Below, one piece after another: positions 27,769 to 36,418 of a stretch of 64,000 nucleotides of DNA. The notes under the pieces are model-generated. The model made no database searches and was not told where the DNA came from. It saw nothing but the letters and a program-made list of their open reading frames with translations. The translations under genes and the position numbers were made by a program. The stretch's first letter is position 1; the number at the start of each line of letters is the position of its first letter. The stretch is from MFD04716-140 sp963703125 (lineage in GTDB: Bacteria; Bacteroidota; Bacteroidia; Flavobacteriales; Flavobacteriaceae). The stretch is from assembly GCA_963703125.1 (NCBI GenBank), contig OY969790.1, positions 3,844,001-3,908,000 of the forward strand, given 5' to 3'.

Positions 27769-27802
27769 AACAAAAAAGGAGCCAATTGGCTCCTTTTTTG
27801 TT
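27769..27802. terminator. Bidirectional palindromic terminator
   Basis: Perfect 34-bp palindrome centred on CCAATTGG, with A6 on the left and T6 on the right. It serves the barrel gene (+) and the small membrane protein gene (-), whose stop codon it touches. Confidence 0.85.
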
Positions 27803-27974
27803 ATGCTTCCCGTTTGGCTTTTCTTGCCGCCCGTCGTTCTTTCCAGATTTCGATTAAGTTTCCGCCCAACCAATAAGGCACTACAAAAGTCAATAAGAAT
27901 ATCATTAGCCAAAAGCCTATGGTTAAAATGGTCAAGAAGGCTAAAAATCCTAAATATTGGTCAAATTCAAACAT
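27801..27974 (-). CDS. Small membrane protein, 57 aa
   Basis: An ATG at 27974 opens a 57-codon frame ending at TAA 27801-27803. The protein begins MFEFDQYLGFLAFLTILTIG, has one long or two short hydrophobic helices (to about residue 36), a YWLGGN turn, and a basic C-terminus (WKERRAARKAKREA). This topology, the placement between a terminator and the fumC promoter region, and good codon content support a real gene. Similar short proteins occur in flavobacteria, but I know no function. It is convergent with the barrel gene and divergent from fumC. Confidence 0.7.
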   Translation of the reverse strand: MFEFDQYLGFLAFLTILTIGFWLMIFLLTFVVPYWLGGNLIEIWKERRAARKAKREA

Positions 27975-28076
27975 GTTGATTAAATTTTATGATAGCAAAG
28001 ATACTTTGAAAACAATGTAACCTACAAATCAAAGTTAAAAAATATTGACAATTATGGAATTTCATAACACGTCAAA

Positions 28077-28106
28077 TTGAAACAAATGACCAAAATAGTA
28101 CCTTTG
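28077..28106 (+). promoter_or_regulatory. fumC promoter, Bacteroidota sigma-A type
   Basis: TTG at 28077-28079 and TACCTTTG at 28099-28106 are separated by exactly 19 bp, matching the Bacteroidota consensus TTG-N19-TAnnTTTG. Transcription would start near 28113, 15 bp before the chosen fumC start. Confidence 0.7.
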
Positions 28107-28127
28107 TGTGAAATTAAAAACTTGAAA

Positions 28128-29525
28128 ATGAGCTTTAGAATAGAGAAAGACACAATGGGCGAAGTCAAAGTACCGGCAGATAAGTATTGGGGGGCTCAAA
28201 CTGAAAGATCCAGAAATAACTTCAAAATAGGCCCCTCGGCATCAATGCCCCTGGATATTATATATGGATTTGCGTATCTAAAAAAAGCCGCGGCCCACAC
28301 CAATTGTGATCTTGGAGTCTTATCAAAAGAAAAAAGAGATTTGATTTCCCAGGTTTGCGATGAAATTTTGAAGGGCCAATTAGACGACCAGTTTCCCTTG
28401 GTAATCTGGCAAACGGGCTCTGGCACTCAAAGTAATATGAACGTCAATGAAGTGATTGCCAACCGAGCACAAGAATTGGCGGGCAAAAAAATTGGTGAAA
28501 GTGAAAAAGCTATTCAGGCCAATGATGATGTGAACAAATCGCAATCTTCAAATGACACCTTTCCTACCGGTATGTACATAGCTGCATATCAAAAGATTGA
28601 AGAGGTGACAATTCCTGGAATCTTGCAGTTGCGCAATACCTTAAACCGTAAAGCTCAGGAATTCAGTAAGGTAGTCAAAATAGGTAGAACCCACTTAATG
28701 GATGCCACTCCCCTTACCTTAGGTCAAGAATTTTCAGGTTATGTTGCTCAATTGGATCATGGACTCAAAGCTCTAAGAAATACACTAAATCATTTAAGTG
28801 AGTTGGCATTGGGTGGAACGGCTGTAGGTACCGGACTGAACACACCCAAGGGATATGATGTACTTGTGGCAAAATATATTGCCGAATTCACTGGGCTACC
28901 TTTTAAAACTGCACCAAATAAATTCGAGGCACTGGCAGCACATGACGCAATTGTAGAAAGCCACGGTGCACTTAAACAATTGTCGGTTTCACTCAATAAG
29001 ATTGCAAATGACATTCGTATGATGGCTTCCGGGCCTCGCTCGGGAATTGGCGAGATTATCATTCCAGCCAATGAACCTGGAAGTTCTATTATGCCTGGGA
29101 AAGTAAATCCAACGCAATGCGAGGCTCTTACAATGGTATGCGCACAAGTTATTGGCAATGATGTGGCAATAACGGTCGGAGGCACCCAAGGCCATTATGA
29201 GCTAAATGTATTCAAACCTTTGATGGCCGCGAATATATTGCAATCAGCCCAATTATTAGGGGATGCATGTGTTAGTTTTGATGAGAATTGTGCCGTGGGT
29301 ATTGAACCCAATCATGAAGTTATAAAACAATTATTGAACAATTCTTTGATGTTGGTCACCGCCTTAAATACCAAAATTGGATACTATAAAGCGGCAGAAA
29401 TAGCAAATACTGCACATAAAAATGGGACTACCTTAAAAGAAGAGGCAATTAATTTAGGCTATGTGACTGCAGCCGAATATGATGAATGGGTAAAACCTGA
29501 AGAAATGGTAGGAGGCCTAAAATAA
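28128..29525 (+). CDS. fumC: Class II fumarate hydratase
   Basis: 465 aa from ATG 28128 (MSFRIEKDTMGEVKVPADK), nearly the length of E. coli FumC (467). The signature GSSIMPGKVNP is present, with WQTGSGTQSNMNVNEV, SSNDTFPT and the substrate-site GRTHLMDATPLTLGQEFSG. It interconverts fumarate and L-malate in the TCA cycle without an iron-sulfur cluster. The longer frame from TTG 28077 is rejected because that TTG is the -33 element of the promoter and the extra residues are not family-like. A terminator follows 25 bp after the stop. Confidence 0.96.
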   Translation: MSFRIEKDTMGEVKVPADKYWGAQTERSRNNFKIGPSASMPLDIIYGFAYLKKAAAHTNCDLGVLSKEKRDLISQVCDEILKGQLDDQFPLVIWQTGSGTQSNMNVNEVIANRAQELAGKKIGESEKAIQANDDVNKSQSSNDTFPTGMYIAAYQKIEEVTIPGILQLRNTLNRKAQEFSKVVKIGRTHLMDATPLTLGQEFSGYVAQLDHGLKALRNTLNHLSELALGGTAVGTGLNTPKGYDVLVAKYIAEFTGLPFKTAPNKFEALAAHDAIVESHGALKQLSVSLNKIANDIRMMASGPRSGIGEIIIPANEPGSSIMPGKVNPTQCEALTMVCAQVIGNDVAITVGGTQGHYELNVFKPLMAANILQSAQLLGDACVSFDENCAVGIEPNHEVIKQLLNNSLMLVTALNTKIGYYKAAEIANTAHKNGTTLKEEAINLGYVTAAEYDEWVKPEEMVGGLK

Positions 29526-29549
29526 GGTTTTGTTTTAATTTTAGAGCAG

Positions 29550-29584
29550 AAAAAAAGGGCCAATCCTGTAGGATTGCCCCTTTT
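29550..29584 (+). terminator. Intrinsic terminator after fumC
   Basis: A-rich flank, stem GGGCCAATCC / GGATTGCCCC with one mismatch around a TGTA loop, then T4. The A-rich flank could also stop the convergent gene. Confidence 0.7.
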
Positions 29585-29608
29585 CAAATTAATGGATAGT
29601 GCTTATTA

Positions 29609-30496
29609 CTACTTAAGGACGAATTTTGAAGTTGCCAGCAACTTTAATTTATCGTCATATACATTTACCATGTAGTTACCTTTCTGAAATTCACTTGCTG
29701 GTTTGTTAATATAATCACAAACATCAAGTGCCTTATTTTCATAATAGAAATTAGTTCCTTTGCTGTAAGTAATTGAAGAACCGCTATCACCAGTTTTTGA
29801 AAAACCTTCACCCATTACATTGCCTTGGGGATCAAGAACCTCAACGAAAAACTCCCTATCTCCGGCTTGGGCAATTGTGTTATTGGCAACTGTGAAGCAT
29901 ACTTTGAATTTATCGGTAGCTTTGGCTCTCTGAGTAGATACTAATTTTCCACTGCCTCTTTCTTTGACGGCATCAACTGTCATGGTAGAAAGATTCAATG
30001 CAGACCCTCTTTCAACAACATCGGCCAATTGTGTATTTTGAACAACCAGCGAATCGTTGAAAACCGTTTGCTTTTCCAATTCAACGTACGTACTGTCACG
30101 TTGCATGGCAATCATAGTATTGGAACGTGTAAGTGAGTCTACTTGTTTTAAAAGCTGCTCTCTTTCTTTGGTTAAAATACCAACTTGTTTCCTGAACCTA
30201 TAAAGTGCAGAGATATCACCTTTCATAGTTTTTACCGAGTCAATATATTTTGCAATATTGTCCCTAGCCGTTACTAATTCTTCATTGGTAGCATTGCTTT
30301 CTAAAATGGCTTTGTCATATTCTGACTTTAAGCTATTAAGGTCTTCGACAACCAATTCCTTTTCCTTTGTCAACACGCCTTCAGTCTTCTTCTTGTCTTG
30401 ATAAAGACTTACTGTGTAAATAATCATTCCTAAAAGTATTACACCAAGCAGACCTGCCAATACTTTCAATCCATTGTTACTCTTTGTTTCAGTCAT
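29609..30496 (-). CDS. Membrane-anchored coiled-coil protein of unknown function
   Basis: 295 aa. A short polar N-terminus precedes a single membrane helix (VLAGLLGVILLGMIIYTVSLY). A periplasmic coiled coil runs over about residues 35-155 with Glu/Lys/Leu heptads. The C-terminal beta-rich domain (FKVCFTVANNTIAQAGDREFFVEVLDPQGNV, then NFYYENKALDVCDY) ends GNYMVNVYDDKLKLLATSKFVLK. This layout is widespread in Bacteroidota, and some members are mislabelled as chromosome-partitioning proteins. Two Cys residues in the C-terminal domain could form a disulfide. No operon partner: it is convergent with fumC and divergent from the GNAT gene. Confidence 0.7.
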   Translation of the reverse strand: MTETKSNNGLKVLAGLLGVILLGMIIYTVSLYQDKKKTEGVLTKEKELVVEDLNSLKSEYDKAILESNATNEELVTARDNIAKYIDSVKTMKGDISALYRFRKQVGILTKEREQLLKQVDSLTRSNTMIAMQRDSTYVELEKQTVFNDSLVVQNTQLADVVERGSALNLSTMTVDAVKERGSGKLVSTQRAKATDKFKVCFTVANNTIAQAGDREFFVEVLDPQGNVMGEGFSKTGDSGSSITYSKGTNFYYENKALDVCDYINKPASEFQKGNYMVNVYDDKLKLLATSKFVLK

Positions 30497-30673
30497 AATA
30501 TTAAAATTAATTAACTTTTGTTTTTACTTTTCAATTAAAGTGTTTGTTTGTATCCCTCTATATACGGTTTAATTTTAATTTTAGATTTTTTATGTGAAAA
30601 AAAATTAAAAAAGTCTTTGGTTTATTGCTCTATAAACTAAATTTATAGAATCAACAATTGCTGTCAATGCTCA

Positions 30674-31144
30674 ATGTCCCTGGAAATAGTTCCTTTCGAT
30701 CCTGAATATGCGAGTTCTTTTAGAGATTTAAACAAAGCCTGGCTTGAAAAATATTTTTACGTTGAGCCAAAGGACCTTATATTGTTGGAAGATTGTAAAA
30801 AATCCATAATAGATCAAGGTGGTTATATTTTTTTCGCTAAATACGAAAATGAAATCGTGGGATGCTTTTCCCTCATACGACATACCGATGGTATTTTCGA
30901 ATTGGGCAAAATGGCCGTTGATGAAAAAGTACAGGGGCTAAGGATTGGTCAAAAACTTTTGACCTATGCGGTAGAATTTGGTAAAAAAAAGAAGTGGAAG
31001 AAGATTATTTTGTATTCAAACACCAAATTAACCACCGCAATACATATTTACAAAAAATACGGATTCAATGAAGTAGTGCTTGAAAATCCAAACCCGTATA
31101 TGCGAAGTGATATCAAAATGGAACTTGATTTAACGCTTACTTAA
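30674..31144 (+). CDS. GNAT family N-acetyltransferase
   Basis: 156 aa, a single GNAT fold. The acetyl-CoA binding motif is KMAVDEKVQGLRIGQKLL (Q-x-x-G-x-G/A variant), preceded by GCFSLIRHTDGIFELG and followed by YSNTKLTTAIHIYKKYGF, a typical motif B. It is cytoplasmic and its substrate cannot be deduced. The next gene starts 10 bp after its stop, so it may be co-transcribed with the MBL-fold lipoprotein gene, although those proteins would act in different compartments. Confidence 0.85.
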   Translation: MSLEIVPFDPEYASSFRDLNKAWLEKYFYVEPKDLILLEDCKKSIIDQGGYIFFAKYENEIVGCFSLIRHTDGIFELGKMAVDEKVQGLRIGQKLLTYAVEFGKKKKWKKIILYSNTKLTTAIHIYKKYGFNEVVLENPNPYMRSDIKMELDLTLT

Positions 31145-31154
31145 ACAATATACT

Positions 31155-31964
31155 ATGAAAAAAATTATCATCACATCAATAGCTTTAGGCCTAACTGTAC
31201 TAGGTTGCAAAGACAAACAAACTAAAAGCCCTTTATTAGATTCGGAAATTTCAACACATGAAACATCGCAACCAGAGGTAGTTGAATTGGCTTCGGAGGT
31301 CAAGATCATCCCTATTGAACACGCCACGGCTGTTTTGGAATGGAACGGGCTAACAATTTATATTGATCCTTTTGGTGGCGTCAAGGCTTTTGAAGGTCAG
31401 AAGCGTCCCGATCTTATTTTGATTACTGACATTCACGGTGATCACTTTAGTCCGGAAACTTTGAATGAAATAAATTCGGATAATGTAAAAATAATTGCGC
31501 CAAAAGCAGTAGTAGATAAAATGTCCGAATCAATTCGGGTCAATACCCAAATAATGGCAAATGGTGAATCCAAAGAAATTGAAGGTATTACCATTGAAGC
31601 CATTCCAATGTACAATTTACGTGAGGAAGCCAAAAAGTTTCACGAAAAAGGTCGAGGAAATGGATATGTTTTAAACATTGGCGGTGAGCGAATTTATTTT
31701 TCTGGTGATACGGAAGATATACCAGAAATGCGAAACCTTAAAAATATTGATAAGGCCTTTATCTGCATGAACCTGCCCTATACAATGACTGAAGAACGGG
31801 CAGCCGATGCGGTCTTAGATTTCAAACCAAAGCAAGTATATCCCTATCATTATAGAGGGCAGCCCGATGTAAGCAATGTAGCAAAATTCAAGGAAATAGT
31901 TAACGCTGCGAATACGGAAATTGAGGTGGTACAACTTGATTGGTATCCTAATGATGAATTTTAA
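31155..31964 (+). CDS. MBL-fold metallo-hydrolase lipoprotein (UlaG-like)
   Basis: 269 aa. The lipoprotein signal peptide MKKIIITSIALGLTVLGCKD puts the mature protein on a membrane, with lipidation at Cys18. A metallo-beta-lactamase fold follows with the metal motif LITDIHGDHFSPETL (reduced H-x-D-H form) and a second site around YFSGDTEDIPEM, as in UlaG/COG2220 hydrolases. The region LPYTMTEERAADAVLDFKP and the final YPYHYRG are family-typical. The substrate is unknown. Most COG2220 proteins are cytoplasmic; the lipid anchor is a Bacteroidota variant. Confidence 0.85.
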   Translation: MKKIIITSIALGLTVLGCKDKQTKSPLLDSEISTHETSQPEVVELASEVKIIPIEHATAVLEWNGLTIYIDPFGGVKAFEGQKRPDLILITDIHGDHFSPETLNEINSDNVKIIAPKAVVDKMSESIRVNTQIMANGESKEIEGITIEAIPMYNLREEAKKFHEKGRGNGYVLNIGGERIYFSGDTEDIPEMRNLKNIDKAFICMNLPYTMTEERAADAVLDFKPKQVYPYHYRGQPDVSNVAKFKEIVNAANTEIEVVQLDWYPNDEF

Positions 31965-32047
31965 ATTCTTGTGTAACGCTTTACAAAATTGGGCGTCTAT
32001 TACTTACTATAGCCACTTAAAACAACTCTAACTCAAAACAATTTTCA

Positions 32048-33439
32048 ATGAAAATGAAGCCAAAACACATTTTACTTTACCTGTCGGCCATGCTAATTAT
32101 TAGCTGCGGTAAGGAAAAGGAAGAGAAAAATACACTAGCAGAATTTAAAGTACCTTTAGAATACTATAAACTTGACAATGGTCTAAAAGTTATTCTCTCA
32201 CAGGATACCACCTCACCAACAGCAATTGTAGCTGTCTATTACAATATAGGGTTTCGAATTGAGCCTCAGAACCGAACCGGATTTGCACACCTTTTTGAAC
32301 ACATGATGTTCCAAGGTTCAAATAATTTGGGGAAAATGGAATTCGTGAAATTGGTTCAACAAAATGGTGGGGTACTTAACGGCTCAACACGGTTTGATTT
32401 TACCAACTATTTTGAAATAGTACCCTCACATAAATTGGAAACCATGTTGTGGGCCGAAGGCGATAGAATGCGCGGCCTTGATATTACCCAGGACAATCTG
32501 ACCAATCAACAAGGGGTTGTAAAAAACGAAGTAAAAGTGAATGTTCTGAATCAACCTTATGGTGGTTTTCCATGGCTTGACATGCCGCAGTATGCCAATA
32601 CAAATTGGTACAACGCACATAATTTTTATGGCGACCTCAAGGACTTGGATGCTGCAAATCTTGAGGATGTGGCCTCATTTTTTAAGACCTTCTACGCTCC
32701 TAACAATGCCGCAATTTCGGTTGTTGGGGATTTTGATATGGAGGAAACCAAAAAATGGATAGAAAAATATTTCGGGAATATCCCTTCAGCCGTTATTCCT
32801 TCCCAACCCGATATCTCGGAACCAAAACAAGAGAAAGAGAAAGAATTCGTGAAGAATGATTCTTTGGCAAATAAACCTGCAATTGCATTGGCGTATCACA
32901 TGCCAGAGAGAAATACACCTGAATACTATGCCATGGGCATCCTTGATCAAATTTTGATTCAAGGTGATAACAGTCTACTGGCACAAAAGCTGGAAAAAGA
33001 AAAGGGTTATACTTCAAATGTTAGCGGGGGCATTAATTATCTAGGGAATATGTTCAATTACAAAGGCCCAATGATATGGATGTACGATTTGATATATGAC
33101 AAGGACACTTCCCGGGATGAGGTACTTAGTTCTATTGACGAAGTTATGTCAGGTTTAAAAAATTCCATCAATCAAGAGATGATAGATCAAGCCATTGTAA
33201 AAGTGCGCTCTCAACTGTACGATGATATAGGCGGAACTTTTGGATTGGGACGAGCTGATTTACTGTGTAGTTTTGCCTTGTTTGATGATAACCCTGAGCG
33301 AATCAATTCCCTTGAAGACGAATTCAAAAAAGTAACTCCGGATATTGTTAAAAAAACCATAGATGAATATCTGATTAAAAACAATAGGACAATTCTTACA
33401 GTGAATCCTCTTTTGGCCAATAATGAAAAAACACAATGA
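32048..33439 (+). CDS. M16 family zinc peptidase, catalytic subunit, lipoprotein
   Basis: 463 aa. The lipoprotein signal (LLYLSAMLIISCGKEKEE) predicts an acylated N-terminus. The pitrilysin motif HLFEHMMFQGS gives the inverted zinc site HxxEH, with the distal Glu about 75 residues later. This is the active half of an M16B pair. The stop codon overlaps the start of the next M16 gene (ATGA), so the two subunits are translationally coupled, like the bacterial homologues of mitochondrial processing peptidase. It probably degrades or processes peptides in the periplasm. Confidence 0.92.
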   Translation: MKMKPKHILLYLSAMLIISCGKEKEEKNTLAEFKVPLEYYKLDNGLKVILSQDTTSPTAIVAVYYNIGFRIEPQNRTGFAHLFEHMMFQGSNNLGKMEFVKLVQQNGGVLNGSTRFDFTNYFEIVPSHKLETMLWAEGDRMRGLDITQDNLTNQQGVVKNEVKVNVLNQPYGGFPWLDMPQYANTNWYNAHNFYGDLKDLDAANLEDVASFFKTFYAPNNAAISVVGDFDMEETKKWIEKYFGNIPSAVIPSQPDISEPKQEKEKEFVKNDSLANKPAIALAYHMPERNTPEYYAMGILDQILIQGDNSLLAQKLEKEKGYTSNVSGGINYLGNMFNYKGPMIWMYDLIYDKDTSRDEVLSSIDEVMSGLKNSINQEMIDQAIVKVRSQLYDDIGGTFGLGRADLLCSFALFDDNPERINSLEDEFKKVTPDIVKKTIDEYLIKNNRTILTVNPLLANNEKTQ

Positions 33440-34830
33440 TCATGAAAAGCACTCTAATCTATGTAATGGCATTCATCCTCTCGGCCCATATTTTGACCGC
33501 ACAGGAAAAGGAACTTCCGCCCAAAGGCGGGGAGCCCAAAAATTTTACCTTACCTAAAAAGGAAGTCATAAAGTTTGATAACGGGCTAACACTTGTAATG
33601 GTTCCATACGGCTCCATTCCGAAAGCCAACATTCAATTCAGTATTAAAACAGGAAACATCAATGAAGGTGAAAATCAAGTTTGGCTTTCAGACCTAATGG
33701 CTGATTTACTTGAGGAAGGGACCACAACCAAAACTAGCAAGCAAATTGCCGATGAAATTGCCGGCATGGGAGGAAATTTAAATATTGGCGTTGGCGTGCA
33801 CACATCCTCTGTCAGCAGTTCTGTTCTGTACGAGTTTGCTCCAAAGGCAATTGAACTAATGGCAGATGTCCTTAAGAACCCCAAATGGCCCACTTCAGAA
33901 TTGGTTCGACTTAAGGATGACATGAAAAGAAATCTTTCAGTACAACTATCCCAGCCCCAAGCCCAGGCAACCAAGGAATTTTTTGCGGAGTTATACCCAG
34001 ATCATCCATATGGAAGGATATACCCCACGGATGAAATGGTCGACTCATATTCCATAGATGACATTAAAAAATTCTATGACGATAATTTCGGGGCTTTACG
34101 AACGACCATTTATATTGCCGGAAATTTTGACAGTACAAAAGTGAAAGAAGCGGTTGAAAAATCCTTTTCGAATTGGAGAAAAGGGGTTGCTTCAAATTAT
34201 CCTGTTGCAAAACCTATTACCAGCAATAATGTAAAAATCATAGATAGACCAGGTGCCCCGCAATCAACAATATATTATGGCTTACCAGTGGCCGACCCTT
34301 CAAGCCCTGATTTTATTCCACTTGACGTTACGAATTCAATACTCGGTGGATCATTTGCTTCAAGAATTACCAGTAATATTCGAGAGGATAAAGGATATAC
34401 CTACTCACCTTATAGCGATCTTCAGACGAATTATAAATCTGGGGTGTGGTATGAGGTTGCCGATGTCACCACCGAACATACCGGAGCTTCCATTTCAGAA
34501 ATAAAAAAGGAAATAGAAAAGCTACAAAATGAACCACCTAGCCAAGAGGAAATGGATGGTATCATAAATTATGAATCAGGAATTTATGTTTTGCAAAATT
34601 CAACTCCCAATGGTATTATAGGTCAGATGATATTTCTAAACACGCATGACCTGGACGATTCCTATTTAACCAATAAAGTTAAAAATATGCATGCCGTCAC
34701 CCCCGAAAAAGTTCAGGAAATGACCCGAAAATACATTCGCCCAGAGAACATGACCTTAATAGTGGTGGGAGATAAATCCAAGATAGAAAGTCAAGTGCAG
34801 GAAACTGTCCAAAAACCATTAAAACAATAA
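33436..34830 (+). CDS. M16 family peptidase, non-catalytic partner
   Basis: 464 aa. The signal peptide YVMAFILSAHILTAQ is of Sec type rather than lipoprotein type. The M16 fold is clear (FDNGLTLVMVPYGSIPKANIQ; the Tyr/Arg substrate motif in SRITSNIREDKGYTYS). Where the active partner has HxxEH this protein reads LSDLMADLLEEG, so the zinc ligands are missing. It should act as the substrate-binding half of a heterodimer with the gene upstream, with which it overlaps by 4 bp. A start at the second ATG (33442) is also possible. A strong terminator follows within 20 bp. Confidence 0.9.
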   Translation: MIMKSTLIYVMAFILSAHILTAQEKELPPKGGEPKNFTLPKKEVIKFDNGLTLVMVPYGSIPKANIQFSIKTGNINEGENQVWLSDLMADLLEEGTTTKTSKQIADEIAGMGGNLNIGVGVHTSSVSSSVLYEFAPKAIELMADVLKNPKWPTSELVRLKDDMKRNLSVQLSQPQAQATKEFFAELYPDHPYGRIYPTDEMVDSYSIDDIKKFYDDNFGALRTTIYIAGNFDSTKVKEAVEKSFSNWRKGVASNYPVAKPITSNNVKIIDRPGAPQSTIYYGLPVADPSSPDFIPLDVTNSILGGSFASRITSNIREDKGYTYSPYSDLQTNYKSGVWYEVADVTTEHTGASISEIKKEIEKLQNEPPSQEEMDGIINYESGIYVLQNSTPNGIIGQMIFLNTHDLDDSYLTNKVKNMHAVTPEKVQEMTRKYIRPENMTLIVVGDKSKIESQVQETVQKPLKQ

Positions 34831-34847
34831 CTAAGATTACTGATAAT

Positions 34848-34877
34848 AAAAAACTCCCGCAAAGACGGGAGTTTTTT
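34848..34877. terminator. Perfect hairpin terminator after the M16 pair
   Basis: CTCCCG (34854-34859) and CGGGAG (34866-34871) form the core stem, extended by A6 and T6. It works in both directions, and lies next to a relict of the ettA tail. Confidence 0.88.
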
Positions 34878-34880
34878 ATT

Positions 34881-34919
34881 CAGTGAATTAGCTTTTTGTA
34901 CTTAAGTTGTTTAGGCATA
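34881..34919 (-). pseudogene. Relict of the ettA 3' end (displaced tail), left repeat of the putative island
   Basis: On the minus strand these bases read MPKQLKYKKLI-H-stop, against MPKRLKYKKLI-R-stop at the real ettA end (41997-42035): 36 of 39 bases match, including a 21-bp identical block. Upstream of the ATG the similarity stops. The adjoining terminator (34848-34877) resembles the degenerate hairpin next to ettA. The simplest reading is that ettA once ended here, convergent with the M16 genes, and its tail was separated from it by an insertion. Confidence 0.7.
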
Positions 34920-34992
34920 GGCTGTTCCAAAATCCAAAGAATTCCGTGGGAATGGGAATCAGAAAGCCTCCTTTTAATTGGGTTTTTACATT

Positions 34993-35883
34993 TCAGTTTT
35001 TAGCTTTTTTTAAGTGAATCACGTACGTAGCATTAAAACCGAAATTAAGATTCGGATTTCTTAGGTTGAAATTATTTCTTGTCTCGACGATGAATGCATC
35101 CTCTACCATACTCACTGCATTCGTAAGCATAAACTGAAGCATTAAACGACTTATTTCCCAATTTACCCCAACGGAAAACGAACCATAGGTGTTCATAGAT
35201 TTTATTGGGTTAAAAACCGTGTAATATTCTGAGACAAAAGAAACATGACCTCCCAATTTATACCTTCCCCCAAAGCCTATTGCCAAATGATTCTGAGGAT
35301 TCTCACCTGAATAATTTAGCCCTTTGTGAATAAAGGTCGGTGCAATTTGCAATGATAGGTTTCTCGTTAATTTAGAAGCTATCAAGACCTGGGTGGTAAA
35401 CGAAAGCCTATCAGTAAAGTCATCTTTTATATTTGGATTGGTTATTCCTTCACTAAAGTAACTCCCATTCTGAAACAAAGTAATACTAAAAGGTATGTTC
35501 TTTGCTCCCTTTTTTTGACGAACCAATCGATACTTCAGATAACCGTCAAATAGACCATCCCAACTTGTACCTCCTATTCCCGTTGACAACCTGTCCGACA
35601 AACCATATTCAAGACCGACCCTGGTACTTAACCTATCGGCCATAAAGCTTTGTGATGTTAAATTTGGGGTGTCCCAAAACCTGTTGGCAACAAAGATTTC
35701 CAAGATTCCTTTTTTTCTGGTTTCTATAGAGTGTCCATACGAAATCCTCGTATATTTAAAAGTGGCCTCGGTATATTGTATGGAATCATGGTGCTCCTTT
35801 TCCAGAATTTGCAACAATTCCTGTCCAAAGATATTTGGAGCGGATATAATTACAATCAAAAAAATTAATGCTTTATTCTTCAT
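34993..35883 (-). CDS. DUF5777 family beta-barrel protein (copy A)
   Basis: 296 aa from the ATG at 35883; the longer frame starts at TTG 35898. The signal peptide ALIFLIVIISAPNIFGQE is followed by a DUF5777 body: YGHSIETRKKGILEIFVANRF, then GLEYGLSDRLSTGIG and FGGRYKLGGHVSFVSEYY. Repeated amphipathic strands suggest an outer-membrane barrel. It is a paralogue of the protein at 38309-39157 with the same order of motifs. The gene overlaps the YceI gene upstream by 11 bp. The family's function is unknown; it tends to occur with YceI and cytochrome genes. Confidence 0.82.
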   Translation of the reverse strand: MKNKALIFLIVIISAPNIFGQELLQILEKEHHDSIQYTEATFKYTRISYGHSIETRKKGILEIFVANRFWDTPNLTSQSFMADRLSTRVGLEYGLSDRLSTGIGGTSWDGLFDGYLKYRLVRQKKGAKNIPFSITLFQNGSYFSEGITNPNIKDDFTDRLSFTTQVLIASKLTRNLSLQIAPTFIHKGLNYSGENPQNHLAIGFGGRYKLGGHVSFVSEYYTVFNPIKSMNTYGSFSVGVNWEISRLMLQFMLTNAVSMVEDAFIVETRNNFNLRNPNLNFGFNATYVIHLKKAKN

Positions 35884-36418
35884 AAGGCTCAAATTCAAAT
35901 CTAAATTCCACGGAGACTACGTCAGCGATATTACCCGCCAATAAGGGTGGTATCCTGATTTCATAATCTTCAACTATCGCCTCAAAACTGCCTGTAAGCA
36001 CATAATTGTCGTTAAGATAATGTATTTTGATTTTTATCTCAAGTTCCTTGGAAACTCCATGCATTGTAAAAATTCCTTTTACAAATCGCGTTTGAATTTC
36101 CTGTACTGCAGGTTCAAATTTATCAATAGCACCCTCAAAAGTTGCTTTAGGGTAAATGTCGGACTCCACATAACTTTCATTGAAATGTTCTCTCATTAGA
36201 GCCTTTTTAAAAACGAAGGTATTCATGAGCATGCTAACTGCTATTTTACCATTTTCTATGTCTATAATACTAAGAACCTGATTGTTCTCCGCTTTTATGT
36301 CTTCAACAGTTGTATGTGAAAAAAATGCCACTTTACCCTGGCGGGCAATAACTTTTTGCGCCGGCAGTTGCTGGCAAAAAACTACCGAGCTCAAGCAAAG
36401 AAATATATATTTAGTCAT
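35873..36418 (-). CDS. YceI family lipocalin-like periplasmic protein (copy A)
   Basis: 181 aa. The signal peptide IFLCLSSVVFCQQLPAQ is cleaved before the first strand KVIARQGKVAFFSHTT. YceI-fold features follow: AVSMLMNTFVFKKALMREHF with NESYVESDIYPKATFEG, then GIFTMHGVSKELEIKI. YceI proteins are eight-stranded lipocalin-like barrels, and some bind polyisoprenoid quinones or other amphiphiles. It overlaps the OB-fold gene by 8 bp and DUF5777-A by 11 bp, so the three are translationally linked. The paralogue at 39566-40144 shares the LMxEHFNExYxESDxxPKAxF block. Confidence 0.88.
   Translation of the reverse strand: MTKYIFLCLSSVVFCQQLPAQKVIARQGKVAFFSHTTVEDIKAENNQVLSIIDIENGKIAVSMLMNTFVFKKALMREHFNESYVESDIYPKATFEGAIDKFEPAVQEIQTRFVKGIFTMHGVSKELEIKIKIHYLNDNYVLTGSFEAIVEDYEIRIPPLLAGNIADVVSVEFRFEFEPYEE

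Noticed and set aside
27682..27912. 76-codon minus-strand frame over the end of the barrel gene
   Set aside because: It runs antisense through the barrel gene and the palindromic terminator, and overlaps the better-supported 57-aa gene in another frame.
28790..29185. 131-codon minus-strand frame inside fumC
   Set aside because: Antisense to a highly conserved enzyme; composition follows from fumC codons.
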